From NCBI GenBank assembly GCA_902619595.1, contig CACNFE010000002.1:35727-99726 (forward strand): a stretch of 64,000 bases of DNA. Direction: 5' to 3'. The DNA is from an uncultured Pelagibacteraceae bacterium (GTDB taxonomy: Bacteria > Pseudomonadota > Alphaproteobacteria > Pelagibacterales > Pelagibacteraceae). Positions 20,721 to 27,734 of this stretch are shown piece by piece; position 1 is the stretch's first letter, and every line of letters starts with the position of its first letter. A model generated the notes under the pieces. The model made no database searches, was not told where the DNA came from, and worked only from the letters and a program-made list of their open reading frames with translations. The position numbers were made by a program, and so were the translations under genes.

Positions 20721-21815
20721 TTAGTTTGTTGCCTTTTTTAATTCAGGAAGTGGAAGGTATGGAACAACTCCAGATCCTGCTTCTTTATCAATTATAACTT
20801 TATCAATATCTGCTAAAACTTTTTCCATTGTTTCCAAATACATTCTTTCTTGAGTTACTTTTTTTGCATTTTTATATTCATTAAAGATTGCCAAAAATCT
20901 ACTTGCTTCACCTTCAGCTTTAGCAACTACTTCTTTTTTATATGCTTCTGCAGCTTGTAAAATCTTTTGAGCTTCACCTCTAGCCCTTGGAATTACATCA
21001 TTTGCGTATGCTTCAGCTTCATTTTTAGATCTTTCCATATCAGCTCTAGCAGCTTGTACGTCTCTAAATGCATCTATAACCTGATCAGGTGGATCAGCTT
21101 TTTGAGTTTGAACTTGTGTTATTTCAATTCCTGAACTGTATTCATCTAATATGTTTTGTATAATTTCTTGTGTATCTATTTCAATTTTTGATCTTCCCTC
21201 TGTTAAAATTGGTTGAATGTCACTTCTTGCAATAACTTCTCTCATAGCTGTTTCTGCTGCAGCTTTAACCGTTCCTTCTGGATCTTGAATTTTAAATAAA
21301 AAATTTCCAGCATCTTTAATTACCCAAAAAACCGAAAAATCTATATTTACAATATTTTCGTCTCCAGTTAGCATTAAGCTTTCCTCCGGTACATCAGCAA
21401 CTCCGCTTGAGCTGAAACCGCTATCTCTTTCTGATCTAAAACCAATATCTATTCTGTTAACTTTAGTAACTTTCGGTGTAAGAACGCTTTCTATTGGAAA
21501 AGGGATATGGTAATTTAATCCTGGTTGAGTTGTTGACGTAAATTTACCAAATCTTAAAACCACTCCTTGTTCATCTGGTAATACTCTATAAAGACCACTT
21601 AAAGCCCAAACAATTAAAAGAACTATTAAACCAAATAATATTGGCTTATTACCGCCTTGGAAATTACCGGGCATAAATTTTTTAATTTTTTCTTGAGCAG
21701 TTCTTATAATTTCGTCAATATCTGGTGGTGTTGGTCCTTTTCTTCCTGAACCGTTTCCTCCACCTGGGGGTGAACCCCAAGGACTTCCACCTCTGCTTTT
21801 AAAATCATCTACCAT
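20721..21815 (-). CDS. hflK: HflK, band-7 protein modulating FtsH
   Basis: This 364-aa protein has a Gly/Pro-rich cytoplasmic N-terminus (GGSPWGSPPGGGNGSGRKGP), one membrane helix (residues about 58-76), a band-7 domain (VLPDEQGVVLRFGKFTSTTQ) and a long helix with ANDVIPRARGEAQKILQAAE. This layout is specific for HflK. It pairs with HflC in the FtsH-associated complex. The ATG at 21815 follows a -10 like TATATA by six bases, suggesting a near-leaderless message. Confidence 0.94.
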   Translation of the reverse strand: MVDDFKSRGGSPWGSPPGGGNGSGRKGPTPPDIDEIIRTAQEKIKKFMPGNFQGGNKPILFGLIVLLIVWALSGLYRVLPDEQGVVLRFGKFTSTTQPGLNYHIPFPIESVLTPKVTKVNRIDIGFRSERDSGFSSSGVADVPEESLMLTGDENIVNIDFSVFWVIKDAGNFLFKIQDPEGTVKAAAETAMREVIARSDIQPILTEGRSKIEIDTQEIIQNILDEYSSGIEITQVQTQKADPPDQVIDAFRDVQAARADMERSKNEAEAYANDVIPRARGEAQKILQAAEAYKKEVVAKAEGEASRFLAIFNEYKNAKKVTQERMYLETMEKVLADIDKVIIDKEAGSGVVPYLPLPELKKATN

Positions 21816-21821
21816 GAACTC

Positions 21822-21849
21822 TATATAGTGTCTTTAATTTGAAAAACAA
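21822..21849 (-). promoter_or_regulatory. Putative hflK promoter
   Basis: On the minus strand a weak -35 (TTGTTT, 21849-21844), a 16-base spacer and TATATA (21827-21822) precede the hflK ATG by six bases. The element overlaps the divergent mrp promoter. The -35 box matches the consensus poorly. Confidence 0.35.
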
Positions 21850-21866
21850 GATAAGTTACTTATATA
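21839..21866 (+). promoter_or_regulatory. Putative mrp promoter
   Basis: TTGAAA (21839-21844), a 16-base spacer and TATATA (21861-21866) lie 26 bases before the mrp ATG. It overlaps the divergent hflK promoter, so the two may compete for polymerase. Confidence 0.45.
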
Positions 21867-21892
21867 AAGTACAAATAACATAAACTGAGACA

Positions 21893-22684
21893 ATGGAACC
21901 TAAAATCAAACAAAAGAAGTTTATAAAAAACCCTATAAACGGTACAAAATTTACAATAGCTATATCGAGCGCAAAAGGTGGTGTTGGTAAATCAACTTTT
22001 GCAACTAATCTAGCGTTAGCACTTAAAAAAATTGGTTGTAAAGTAGGTTTGTTAGATGCCGATATTTATGGGCCCTCATTACCCAAATTATTTTCAATAA
22101 ATGAAAAACCAAAGTCAGAAGAGGGGAAATTAATTCCAATTAATAAATATGATATACAGTGCATGTCAATTGGGTTTTTAACAGAAGAAGATACACCAAT
22201 GATTTGGCGAGGTCCTATGGTCACCAGTGCAATTAAAACTTTTACCCAAAAAGTTGACTGGAAAAATCTTGATTTTATTATTGTGGATATGCCGCCTGGT
22301 ACAGGTGATACACAACTTACTTTTGCTCAGGAAATAAAAGTGGATGGAGCAATTATAGTATCAACACCTCAAGAGATTGCTCTTCAAGATGTGATTAGAG
22401 GAATAAAAATGTTTGATAAGTTAGGTGTTAATATAATTGGTCTTGTAGATAACATGAGTTATTTTATTGGAGATGATAAAAAAAAATACCCCATTTTTGG
22501 TGAGGGTGGTGTAAAAAGAACAGCACAACAATTTAATAAAACATTTTTAGGTGAAATACCTCTCGACCCAGATGTTGGAAAAAAAGGAGATGGTGGAAAG
22601 CCTATAGTTGAAAGTGAACCAGGCCATGAAGTATCCAAAATTTACAAAAATTTCGCAGAAAAAATTAAATCATCCTATCTTTAA
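21893..22684 (+). CDS. mrp: Mrp/ApbC/NBP35-family P-loop ATPase (short form without CxxC)
   Basis: This 263-aa MinD-like ATPase has a deviant Walker A ([11 protein letters not shown], residues 25-35), [10 protein letters not shown] and [15 protein letters not shown]. These blocks are typical of Mrp/ApbC, which carry Fe-S clusters to apo-proteins. Two differences are visible. The N-terminal DUF59/MIP18-like domain of many Mrp proteins is missing. The usual CPxC motif after NMSYFI is replaced by [14 protein letters not shown], so the bridging cluster ligands are absent, and the only cysteines are at KIGCK and IQCMS. A normal Fe-S carrier role is therefore doubtful. Its 3' end overlaps convergent thyX by 20 bases. 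Confidence 0.88.
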   Translation: MEPKIKQKKFIKNPINGTKFTIAISSAKGGVGKSTFATNLALALKKIGCKVGLLDADIYGPSLPKLFSINEKPKSEEGKLIPINKYDIQCMSIGFLTEEDTPMIWRGPMVTSAIKTFTQKVDWKNLDFIIVDMPPGTGDTQLTFAQEIKVDGAIIVSTPQEIALQDVIRGIKMFDKLGVNIIGLVDNMSYFIGDDKKKYPIFGEGGVKRTAQQFNKTFLGEIPLDPDVGKKGDGGKPIVESEPGHEVSKIYKNFAEKIKSSYL

Positions 22685-23612
22685 GGTTCATAGCCTCCAT
22701 TAATTCATTCCATTCCCTCCTTGAAAGTCCAGAGTCCTCTAAAGAAATTTTTTTATTTTGAATTAATTTTTGGATCACAGCTTTTCCTTTAGAGGATACT
22801 TCTGTACCTCCTACCCTATAATCCATGAACGCTTCATAAGTAATTGGCACCCATCTTTTTAAAGTATCCAGCATAGCATCTGCATAAGATCTTATTTCGT
22901 ATTGAGCATGACTATCTGCCCTTAGTCTTAAAAAATTCATTAAATTTAATAAATCAGTTTTCCAGTACCACTGAGTGTATGTGTTTAATGTTAAATTCAT
23001 TCTTGCGAGTTCTCTAGCGAGACCTGATTTTTTTTCGTCAATAATTGATCCATCATACCTTTGGTTCAACATTTTTTCGTAATTTTCATAGGTTCTTTCA
23101 GCATCAGATTTTAATAAATTTAAAACTTCTTTTGCTTGATCACCATCAATAATATCTCCACGTCCCTGTCTATTATTTCGAGATTGGGCTGCAAGATTTT
23201 TATTAGAAGGAAGATAAAATTCTTTATCTAAAATTGAATACCTTGCAGAATACTCATTAACATTTGCTGTTCTATGTCTAATCCATTGTCTAGCTATAAA
23301 TATAGGAAGCTTTACATGATATTTGATCTCACACATTTCAAAAGGTGTACTATGCCAGTGCCTCATTAGATATTTTATCAAACCTGAGTCTGTTGAAACT
23401 TGCTTAGTACCTTTTCCATATGAAACTCTTGCTGCTTGAACAATAGACGTATCATCACCCATATAATCAATCACTCTTATAAAACCGTGATCTAATATCG
23501 GTATTGCTTCAAAAAGTATTTCCTCTAGTTTCGGTACTGTAACTCTTTTTGTTTTATTTGACTGAGATTGTTGAGATTTTATTTCTTGTTCTTGTTCTTT
23601 TGTAAGTTTCAT
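22665..23612 (-). CDS. thyX: Flavin-dependent thymidylate synthase ThyX
   Basis: This 315-aa enzyme makes dTMP from dUMP with FAD and methylene-tetrahydrofolate. The ThyX motif is present as [15 protein letters not shown], and [14 protein letters not shown] is the C-terminal nucleotide-binding block. It is longer than minimal ThyX because of an N-terminal basic stretch (about 20 residues) and internal loops, as is seen in Alphaproteobacteria. Its presence suggests the organism uses ThyX rather than ThyA, though the rest of the genome is not visible. It is divergent from ssrA. Confidence 0.95.
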   Translation of the reverse strand: MKLTKEQEQEIKSQQSQSNKTKRVTVPKLEEILFEAIPILDHGFIRVIDYMGDDTSIVQAARVSYGKGTKQVSTDSGLIKYLMRHWHSTPFEMCEIKYHVKLPIFIARQWIRHRTANVNEYSARYSILDKEFYLPSNKNLAAQSRNNRQGRGDIIDGDQAKEVLNLLKSDAERTYENYEKMLNQRYDGSIIDEKKSGLARELARMNLTLNTYTQWYWKTDLLNLMNFLRLRADSHAQYEIRSYADAMLDTLKRWVPITYEAFMDYRVGGTEVSSKGKAVIQKLIQNKKISLEDSGLSRREWNELMEAMNLKDRMI

Positions 23613-23622
23613 GAATAATTTA

Positions 23623-23650
23623 TTGAATCTTTAAATTAAGGTTTTATATT
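23623..23650 (+). promoter_or_regulatory. Putative ssrA promoter
   Basis: TTGAAT (23623-23628), a 16-base spacer and TATATT (23645-23650) precede the tmRNA gene. The expected start is near 23657, just before a small hairpin (GTTGG/CCAAC). Confidence 0.5.
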
Positions 23651-23656
23651 ATAAAT

Positions 23657-23916
23657 GTTGGATTTCCAACTACGACGATAAACGAATTTCGTAATAAACA
23701 TTGCGGACGTGGGGGCAGTACCCACCACCTCCACCATTACAACTTATGGGGGTGAACTAGGATCGACGGATGTGTAAAAGTCTTTCTTTCGTTCGGGATT
23801 GTTCCACCGTGACGGGCTATTTTATAATTGCAAATGATAAATTTGCTCTTGCTGCTTAATTAATTTATTAATTAAGTAACGGGGTTTTGGGGCACCTGGC
23901 AACAGAACGCCCCTTT
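23657..23916 (+). ncRNA. ssrA: Circularly permuted two-piece tmRNA (alphaproteobacterial type)
   Basis: tmRNA rescues stalled ribosomes and tags nascent chains for proteolysis. The acceptor piece comes first. Its T-arm is GTGGG (23709-23713), loop GGCAGTA, CCCAC (23721-23725). Then come the acceptor strand CACCTCC (23726-23732), A73 and an encoded CCA (23734-23736). An 11-base spacer is followed by the coding piece, starting GGGGGTG (23748-23754), which pairs with CACCTCC and gives the G3-U70 wobble that marks alanine charging. A D-region like GGATCGACGGA follows. The tag frame at 23830-23859 reads ANDKFALAA then stop, after the charged Ala. The 3' part contains ACCTGGCAACAG within a GGGGC/GCCCC stem. 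The 5' and 3' ends are approximate because both pieces are processed. Confidence 0.93.
23889..23916 (+). repeat. ssrA 3'-end direct repeat, copy A (native; probable attachment site)
   Basis: This 28-base segment forms the 3' end of the tmRNA coding piece, from GGGGC through ACCTGGCAACAG to GCCCCTTT. It is repeated identically at 25161-25188 and partially at 27176 and 27711. Duplication of an RNA-gene 3' end at island borders is the classic mark of tyrosine-integrase insertion. This copy completes the functional gene. Confidence 0.8.
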
Positions 23917-23970
23917 CTTATAAAAAAATCTTTAACCATTTCAATAATTTTAGAAAATTATTTTTGTTTT

Positions 23971-24150
23971 GACCACATTTATACCGCAGTTCAAATATTT
24001 TTGACTTCTGTCTTCTCATACTAAGTATTTATCTCTTTAGTATACTTTTTGATAAATATGCATGCCGCACTAATAAATCTAGCCGCAGTTTGACCGCAAT
24101 TATTTACAATTTCAAATATTTTTAACTTTGGGCACACATAGGTCGCAGTG
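23971..24150. repeat. Degenerate short repeats downstream of ssrA
   Basis: The 244 bases between ssrA and the next gene hold no ORF but several related motifs. TTCAAATATTTTT is followed by [G/A]ACTT at 23990-24006 and again at 24111-24127. GACC[A/G]CA occurs at 23971 and 24092. CCGCA or TCGCA motifs occur about five times. The segment TTTAACTTTGGGCACA...TAGG at about 24121-24142 recurs with changes at about 25064-25086, near repeat copy B. Such directly repeated short motifs could be remnants of integrase arm sites, which is an inference. Confidence 0.45.
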
Positions 24151-24160
24151 AAAAAAGAAA

Positions 24161-24757
24161 TTAATTAATTTTGCTATAATAGAATTCAGGTTGATTATTA
24201 ATTTTGTTAAACGAACGCGGCCACTTTTTTTGGATTATTCTATTTTTAAAATTATTTAGAATAAACTTTCCCTCGTCTCTATAAGTGAAATGGAAACCTG
24301 CAACTTTTTCTGATTTAAATAAACCGTTCTCCCATTCAACATTAAAGAGAAAACTTTCTGAATTTTCTTTAGTTAAACCAGTTAATTCAATTTTATCAAC
24401 GTAGCTATGTTCAAATTTAGTCATAATAATTGTTCTATCGTTGTCCCAGAATTCTCTCCAATAAGATGTGTAATCGTATTTTTTGCTTAGTAGATTATTT
24501 GAAGTTTTAGACCTGCTTTGAAAAAAATGGTCTCTAACAAGTTGAGATTTAACCCTTGCATGTCCATCGTTCTCAACTATTGCTCCAACAGCGTTTGCGG
24601 TAATACCTACTACTCGCCAACTCCAAGGTTCCCAGCCTGTAATAGATGTTAAAAGATTTTTCTTTTTTTGATGATCAAATGAGGAGTCAAAAACTTTAAC
24701 ATAAAATTCATACATCTCTTTTTTAAGTTTTTCACTTGGTTCAATTCCTTTGGACAT
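24161..24757 (-). CDS. Hypothetical island protein
   Basis: This 198-aa protein is not recognised. It has no signal peptide or membrane helix. It has a tryptophan-rich patch near the middle of the N-terminal half (ITGWEPWSWRVVGI), and later segments alternate charged and aromatic residues in a beta-rich style (LFNVEWENGLFKSEKVAGFH). The start at 24757 overlaps the stop of the 102-aa gene by 17 bases, so the two are probably coupled. Both lie between exact copies of the ssrA 3' end and belong to the putative island. Confidence 0.6.
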   Translation of the reverse strand: MSKGIEPSEKLKKEMYEFYVKVFDSSFDHQKKKNLLTSITGWEPWSWRVVGITANAVGAIVENDGHARVKSQLVRDHFFQSRSKTSNNLLSKKYDYTSYWREFWDNDRTIIMTKFEHSYVDKIELTGLTKENSESFLFNVEWENGLFKSEKVAGFHFTYRDEGKFILNNFKNRIIQKKWPRSFNKINNQPEFYYSKIN

Positions 24758-25049
24758 CTTTTGATTCTTTAAAATTTAATTCTGCACCTTCAAGGTAATA
24801 ACATCTCCAACCAAAATTCAATGCTTTTATTCTATCGTTTTTTGAAAGCCAAATTCTTGGATATTCTCCTTTATAATCTTTAATAACTTTATCCACTTTC
24901 CAGCCATTATAAACATAACGATATAAATCTTTTTCATCCGAACAATCTATCCAAGCTTGATCTTCTGGTGCAAAAATTAAGGCTAGTGAAATTGCTATAA
25001 AGATTAATAAAAATATTGAGTAGAAAAAGTACTTAAAAATTTTAATCAC
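24741..25049 (-). CDS. Hypothetical membrane-anchored island protein
   Basis: This 102-aa protein has a single N-terminal membrane helix (residues about 8-27) after a short basic start, and then a soluble, presumably periplasmic part with two cysteines (WIDCSDE, WRCYYLEG) that could form a disulfide. No family was recognised. It lies upstream of and overlaps the 198-aa gene, so the two may work together. The 110 bases between it and repeat copy B hold no gene. Confidence 0.55.
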   Translation of the reverse strand: MIKIFKYFFYSIFLLIFIAISLALIFAPEDQAWIDCSDEKDLYRYVYNGWKVDKVIKDYKGEYPRIWLSKNDRIKALNFGWRCYYLEGAELNFKESKDVQRN

Positions 25050-25061
25050 TAAACTTTTTTA

Positions 25062-25160
25062 ATATTTAACTTGGGCACAATTAGGGTCCAATTTGGACAC
25101 AGCTGCCAAAGAAATTTGAGTATTTTAAACTCTAGAATTGTTATATAACGTTAAAGGTTC
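25062..25160. other. Spacer before repeat copy B with a partial echo of the ssrA-downstream motif
   Basis: This short AT-rich spacer contains TTTAACTTGGGCACAATTAGG, a variant of the motif at about 24121-24142 beside repeat copy A. No gene is visible. The echo suggests that a longer segment than the 28-base core was once duplicated or that both islands carried the same end. Confidence 0.35.
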
Positions 25161-25188
25161 GGGGCACCTGGCAACAGAACGCCCCTTT
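25161..25188 (+). repeat. ssrA 3'-end direct repeat, copy B (island border)
   Basis: This is a perfect 28-base duplicate of the tmRNA 3' end at 23889-23916, including GGGGC, ACCTGGCAACAG and GCCCCTTT. No tmRNA acceptor piece or tag precedes it, so it is not a second tmRNA gene. It fits an attR/attL-like scar at the far end of the first insertion and start of the second. Confidence 0.8.
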
Positions 25189-26010
25189 TTAATTATAATA
25201 ACCAATCTCCTTTAAATATTTCTTGGACATGATTGGTAATAAAAATGCTTTTGGATTTTTAGGATAATTTTCCCATAGAAATCCATGATCTTTACTTTCT
25301 GGGGATTTTAAAAAACCTTTGCTATTAGGACTTATGTTGAAAGAAATATGGTCGTTGGTTGCGTGACCTACATAACCAATAAGTTCTCCTTTTTTAACAA
25401 ATTTTTTTTTTATACCACCACAACTTTCTGGACCCACAATTTCATTTAGTCTTTGATTGGAATAAAATTTTTTATAAAACATTCTAATTTTACATTTACC
25501 TTTACCAAATCCGGGAACCAAAGGTGTTTGAGGCATTAAATGATAATACAATACCATGTCATTATTTACTGTTCGAAATGTTAATGAAAGCGCATCAAAA
25601 GGATATCTGCATTTAAGTTTTTCATTCGTATCTGGATGAACAATTTTCTTAAATTTTGCACCTTTAATATTTCTTGCATGAGTATTATTTTCAACTAAAC
25701 AATGATACTCAGAACTTCTCTCACTTGCTGAAACTAACTCCATATCCATAACTGCAAAAACTGGCGTACCTCTTTTAACTTCAATAGATGTGCCCATTTT
25801 TCCTGCGTATCCTTTTCCTGTTGTACATGGACCGCCTGTTACTGCTGGCAACCAAGAGTTAGGTTGAGCGGTTGCGGTTACTCTTGCTCCATTAAATTTG
25901 CAAGGTAGTTTGTTATAAGTCTTATATTTAATCTTAGTCTCAGCAAACGAATGTGAGGTAAAAAGAGAAAACATCAAAACTAGAAAAAAATATAGAGATA
26001 ATTTTTTCAT
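25189..26010 (-). CDS. Secreted protein with a degenerate M23 (LytM)-like fold
   Basis: This 273-aa protein has a clear signal peptide (SLYFFLVLMFSLFTSHSFAE). The rest resembles the layout of peptidase M23: a GTPVFAVMDMELVSAS strand pair, then MVLYYHLMPQTP, then VKKGELIGYVGHATNDHISF where M23 enzymes have the HLHFE zinc motif. Only part of the metal site is visible (DHISFNI rather than HxH), so it may be inactive or bind a different ligand. Six or more cysteines suggest disulfides. It overlaps the upstream GH12-like gene by four bases. The stop codon abuts repeat copy B. Confidence 0.55.
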   Translation of the reverse strand: MKKLSLYFFLVLMFSLFTSHSFAETKIKYKTYNKLPCKFNGARVTATAQPNSWLPAVTGGPCTTGKGYAGKMGTSIEVKRGTPVFAVMDMELVSASERSSEYHCLVENNTHARNIKGAKFKKIVHPDTNEKLKCRYPFDALSLTFRTVNNDMVLYYHLMPQTPLVPGFGKGKCKIRMFYKKFYSNQRLNEIVGPESCGGIKKKFVKKGELIGYVGHATNDHISFNISPNSKGFLKSPESKDHGFLWENYPKNPKAFLLPIMSKKYLKEIGYYN

Positions 26011-26936
26011 TCCTTAACAATCTCATATTTCAATTTTTTGATTTTCATTTCTCCAATGCCATCCCATATTTCGGTAGTAACCTCTATTCCTGGCACGATA
26101 TCAGTATTTTTAACTAATTTTCTTTCTACTAAATAATCAAAAACCTGTTTTAGATTGATATCTATAGAATAGTTTCCATCTTTGTTAATTTTTGTATTTC
26201 TTTCAAAAGAGTCTATAGAAAAGAAATATTCTAAACCTTCAATTTTTCTTTTCGATTCTTGTCCTTTATTCGACCAAACTATAAATTCATAATTATTAGT
26301 TTTAAGATTTTTAAATCTTATTTTTTTATGTTTTCTTGCTGTAGCATCAAATTTTAACATAATTTCAATAAAAGGTTTAACATCATCAGGATGTCTCAAA
26401 AAAAAAGTTATGTTGTTGTTATAGGTTCCCTTAGATTTAAAATTATAATCGTAGGCAAGTTGGAATTTCTTAATTTCTCCAATGGATATAGGAAAATCTT
26501 TATTTGTTTCCCCATAACGATTTCCAGAACTACCTGTCCATGCCCTTTTACCAATAAGAGATGTGATATTTACCCAGGATTGTTTTTTTCCTGCTCTTGC
26601 TGAATATGATTTTACAGCAGTATAATAAAAACCAGTACCATCTTGTTTTATACAAACACCTAAACTTTTGCCATGTTTATATTTTTTTTCTATTCCTCTT
26701 TTATGTTTAATTCCCCATGCATCAAATAAATACCAATCTGTATCAATATTTTCGTTTTTACTGACCTGACCAAAATATTTTGTTCTTGAAAAATTTTCAT
26801 CATAAATATTACAGTCTAGTTTATTGTCTTTATTCATCTTAAATTTATCAATATTTTCAACAGCATACTTTTCTGCAAATGAATATGCTGTAAAAAAAGG
26901 AAATATTAAAATTATAATTAGTAAAATTTTTCTCAT
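26007..26936 (-). CDS. Secreted protein, possible concanavalin-like (GH12-like) fold
   Basis: This 309-aa protein has a signal peptide (ILLIIILIFPFFTAYSFAE). The middle and C-terminal parts look like alternating beta strands. Segments such as PFIEIMLKF, YEFIVWSN and DIVPGIEVTTEIWDGIGEMK loosely recall the closing strands of GH12-type jelly-roll glycosidases, where Glu residues in EIM and GIE positions are catalytic. The match is by eye and weak; another beta-jelly-roll carbohydrate-binding or lyase fold is equally possible. It is coupled (4-base overlap) with the M23-like gene, so the pair may act on a wall or glycan polymer. Confidence 0.45.
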   Translation of the reverse strand: MRKILLIIILIFPFFTAYSFAEKYAVENIDKFKMNKDNKLDCNIYDENFSRTKYFGQVSKNENIDTDWYLFDAWGIKHKRGIEKKYKHGKSLGVCIKQDGTGFYYTAVKSYSARAGKKQSWVNITSLIGKRAWTGSSGNRYGETNKDFPISIGEIKKFQLAYDYNFKSKGTYNNNITFFLRHPDDVKPFIEIMLKFDATARKHKKIRFKNLKTNNYEFIVWSNKGQESKRKIEGLEYFFSIDSFERNTKINKDGNYSIDINLKQVFDYLVERKLVKNTDIVPGIEVTTEIWDGIGEMKIKKLKYEIVKE

Positions 26937-27262
26937 ACTAAATAATTATAGAAATATTATTAAAACAAATAAATGTATTTATTTGTTTTAATAAATCGTA
27001 ATATCAATTTTAAAGGCAATTTCAGGTTTTAGGGTACGATAAGAGAGTAATTGCCCCCGATTTCAATGAAGTTTCAAAACAAGGTTTGGGACAAAAGTTA
27101 AAACTCTCAATGAAGTCCTCAATGAAGTCTTTCAAAAAAGTCTTATTTTCTGTTATAAACTGGTTTAAGGAGTAGAACAGAACGCCCCTTAATTCTGACA
27201 CTTTTATTTAATAAAGTTTAAATTGTTAAAGTTAATTTTCATAACTTTAATAACTCCAAAAT
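26937..27262. other. Intergenic region with short tandem repeats and partial ssrA-end copy C
   Basis: This 326-base stretch holds no convincing gene. It contains an exact tandem pair CTCAATGAAGTC at 27106-27117 and 27118-27129, a third related TCAATGAAGT at about 27063, and the partial tmRNA 3'-end repeat at 27176-27190. A long AT-rich palindrome-like TTATTTGTTTTAATAA segment lies near 26960-26995. It appears to be an island junction. Confidence 0.5.
27176..27190 (+). repeat. Partial ssrA 3'-end repeat, copy C
   Basis: The 15 bases AACAGAACGCCCCTT match the end of the 28-base repeat exactly. The upstream half has diverged in sequence, but TAAGG-A-G before it can still pair with CCCCTTA, so a hairpin with the ACAGAAC loop remains possible. 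Confidence 0.6.
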
Positions 27263-27595
27263 ATGCAACAACAAGATTTATTTGATTTCAGGAGAGATAT
27301 TCTCTTTGAAAGAGAAAATCAAATCGCTTGTTTTTATGATGTCCTTAGCGAAACTGAAGACACAATAAGTTATGCTGAACATATAGATCCTAAAAAAAAA
27401 TTCTCTATATGTGGTATGGAATATGAAGAGTATGTTGATGTTAAAAAGAAATACTTAAAGGGTTTGACTTATGATCAAATACTCAACTACTTAAAAAAAT
27501 TTAAGAAAGAAGAAAGATTAGAAAAATATAAAATCTTACTTAAATTTAGAAACATACCTTTTGATGCTGATTTATTTACTTGGAACAGCGATTAA
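27263..27595 (+). CDS. Hypothetical island protein, plus strand
   Basis: This 110-aa soluble protein is not recognised. It is rich in charged residues and mostly helical in character (KKKYLKGLTYDQILNYLKKF), with two cysteines and an aspartate-rich C-terminus. It lies alone on the plus strand between partial repeat copies C and D and is the only plus-strand gene of the island. Its start is the ATG at 27263; no strong ribosome site is seen. It could be a small regulator, but nothing in the sequence proves DNA binding. Confidence 0.5.
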   Translation: MQQQDLFDFRRDILFERENQIACFYDVLSETEDTISYAEHIDPKKKFSICGMEYEEYVDVKKKYLKGLTYDQILNYLKKFKKEERLEKYKILLKFRNIPFDADLFTWNSD

Positions 27596-27710
27596 TTAAC
27601 TTTACAACAAAGTATAGAGAATAAAACCAACTGAAAAGAAAACATGTCGTTCTGGCAATGAAGTATTCAAATAACCTAAGTATTATGTAATTATTTGGTT
27701 CTAGGGGGAC

Positions 27711-27720
27711 ACAGAACGCC
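27711..27720 (+). repeat. Degenerate ssrA 3'-end repeat, copy D
   Basis: Only ACAGAACGCC matches the core, but the flanks TAGGGG (27702-27707 region) and CCTCTA (27719-27724) pair with one wobble and form the same type of hairpin with the ACAGAAC loop. Alone this would be weak; support comes from its being the fourth element of the series. Confidence 0.4.
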
Positions 27721-27734
27721 TCTACCACGTTATA

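Noticed and set aside
24010..24060. Hairpin near CTAAG...CTTTAG downstream of ssrA as terminator
   Set aside because: The stem is short and imperfect and not followed by a T run; not listed as a feature.
25141..25200. A second tmRNA gene at repeat copy B
   Set aside because: Only the 3' tail is duplicated; there is no acceptor piece, D-region or tag reading frame before it.
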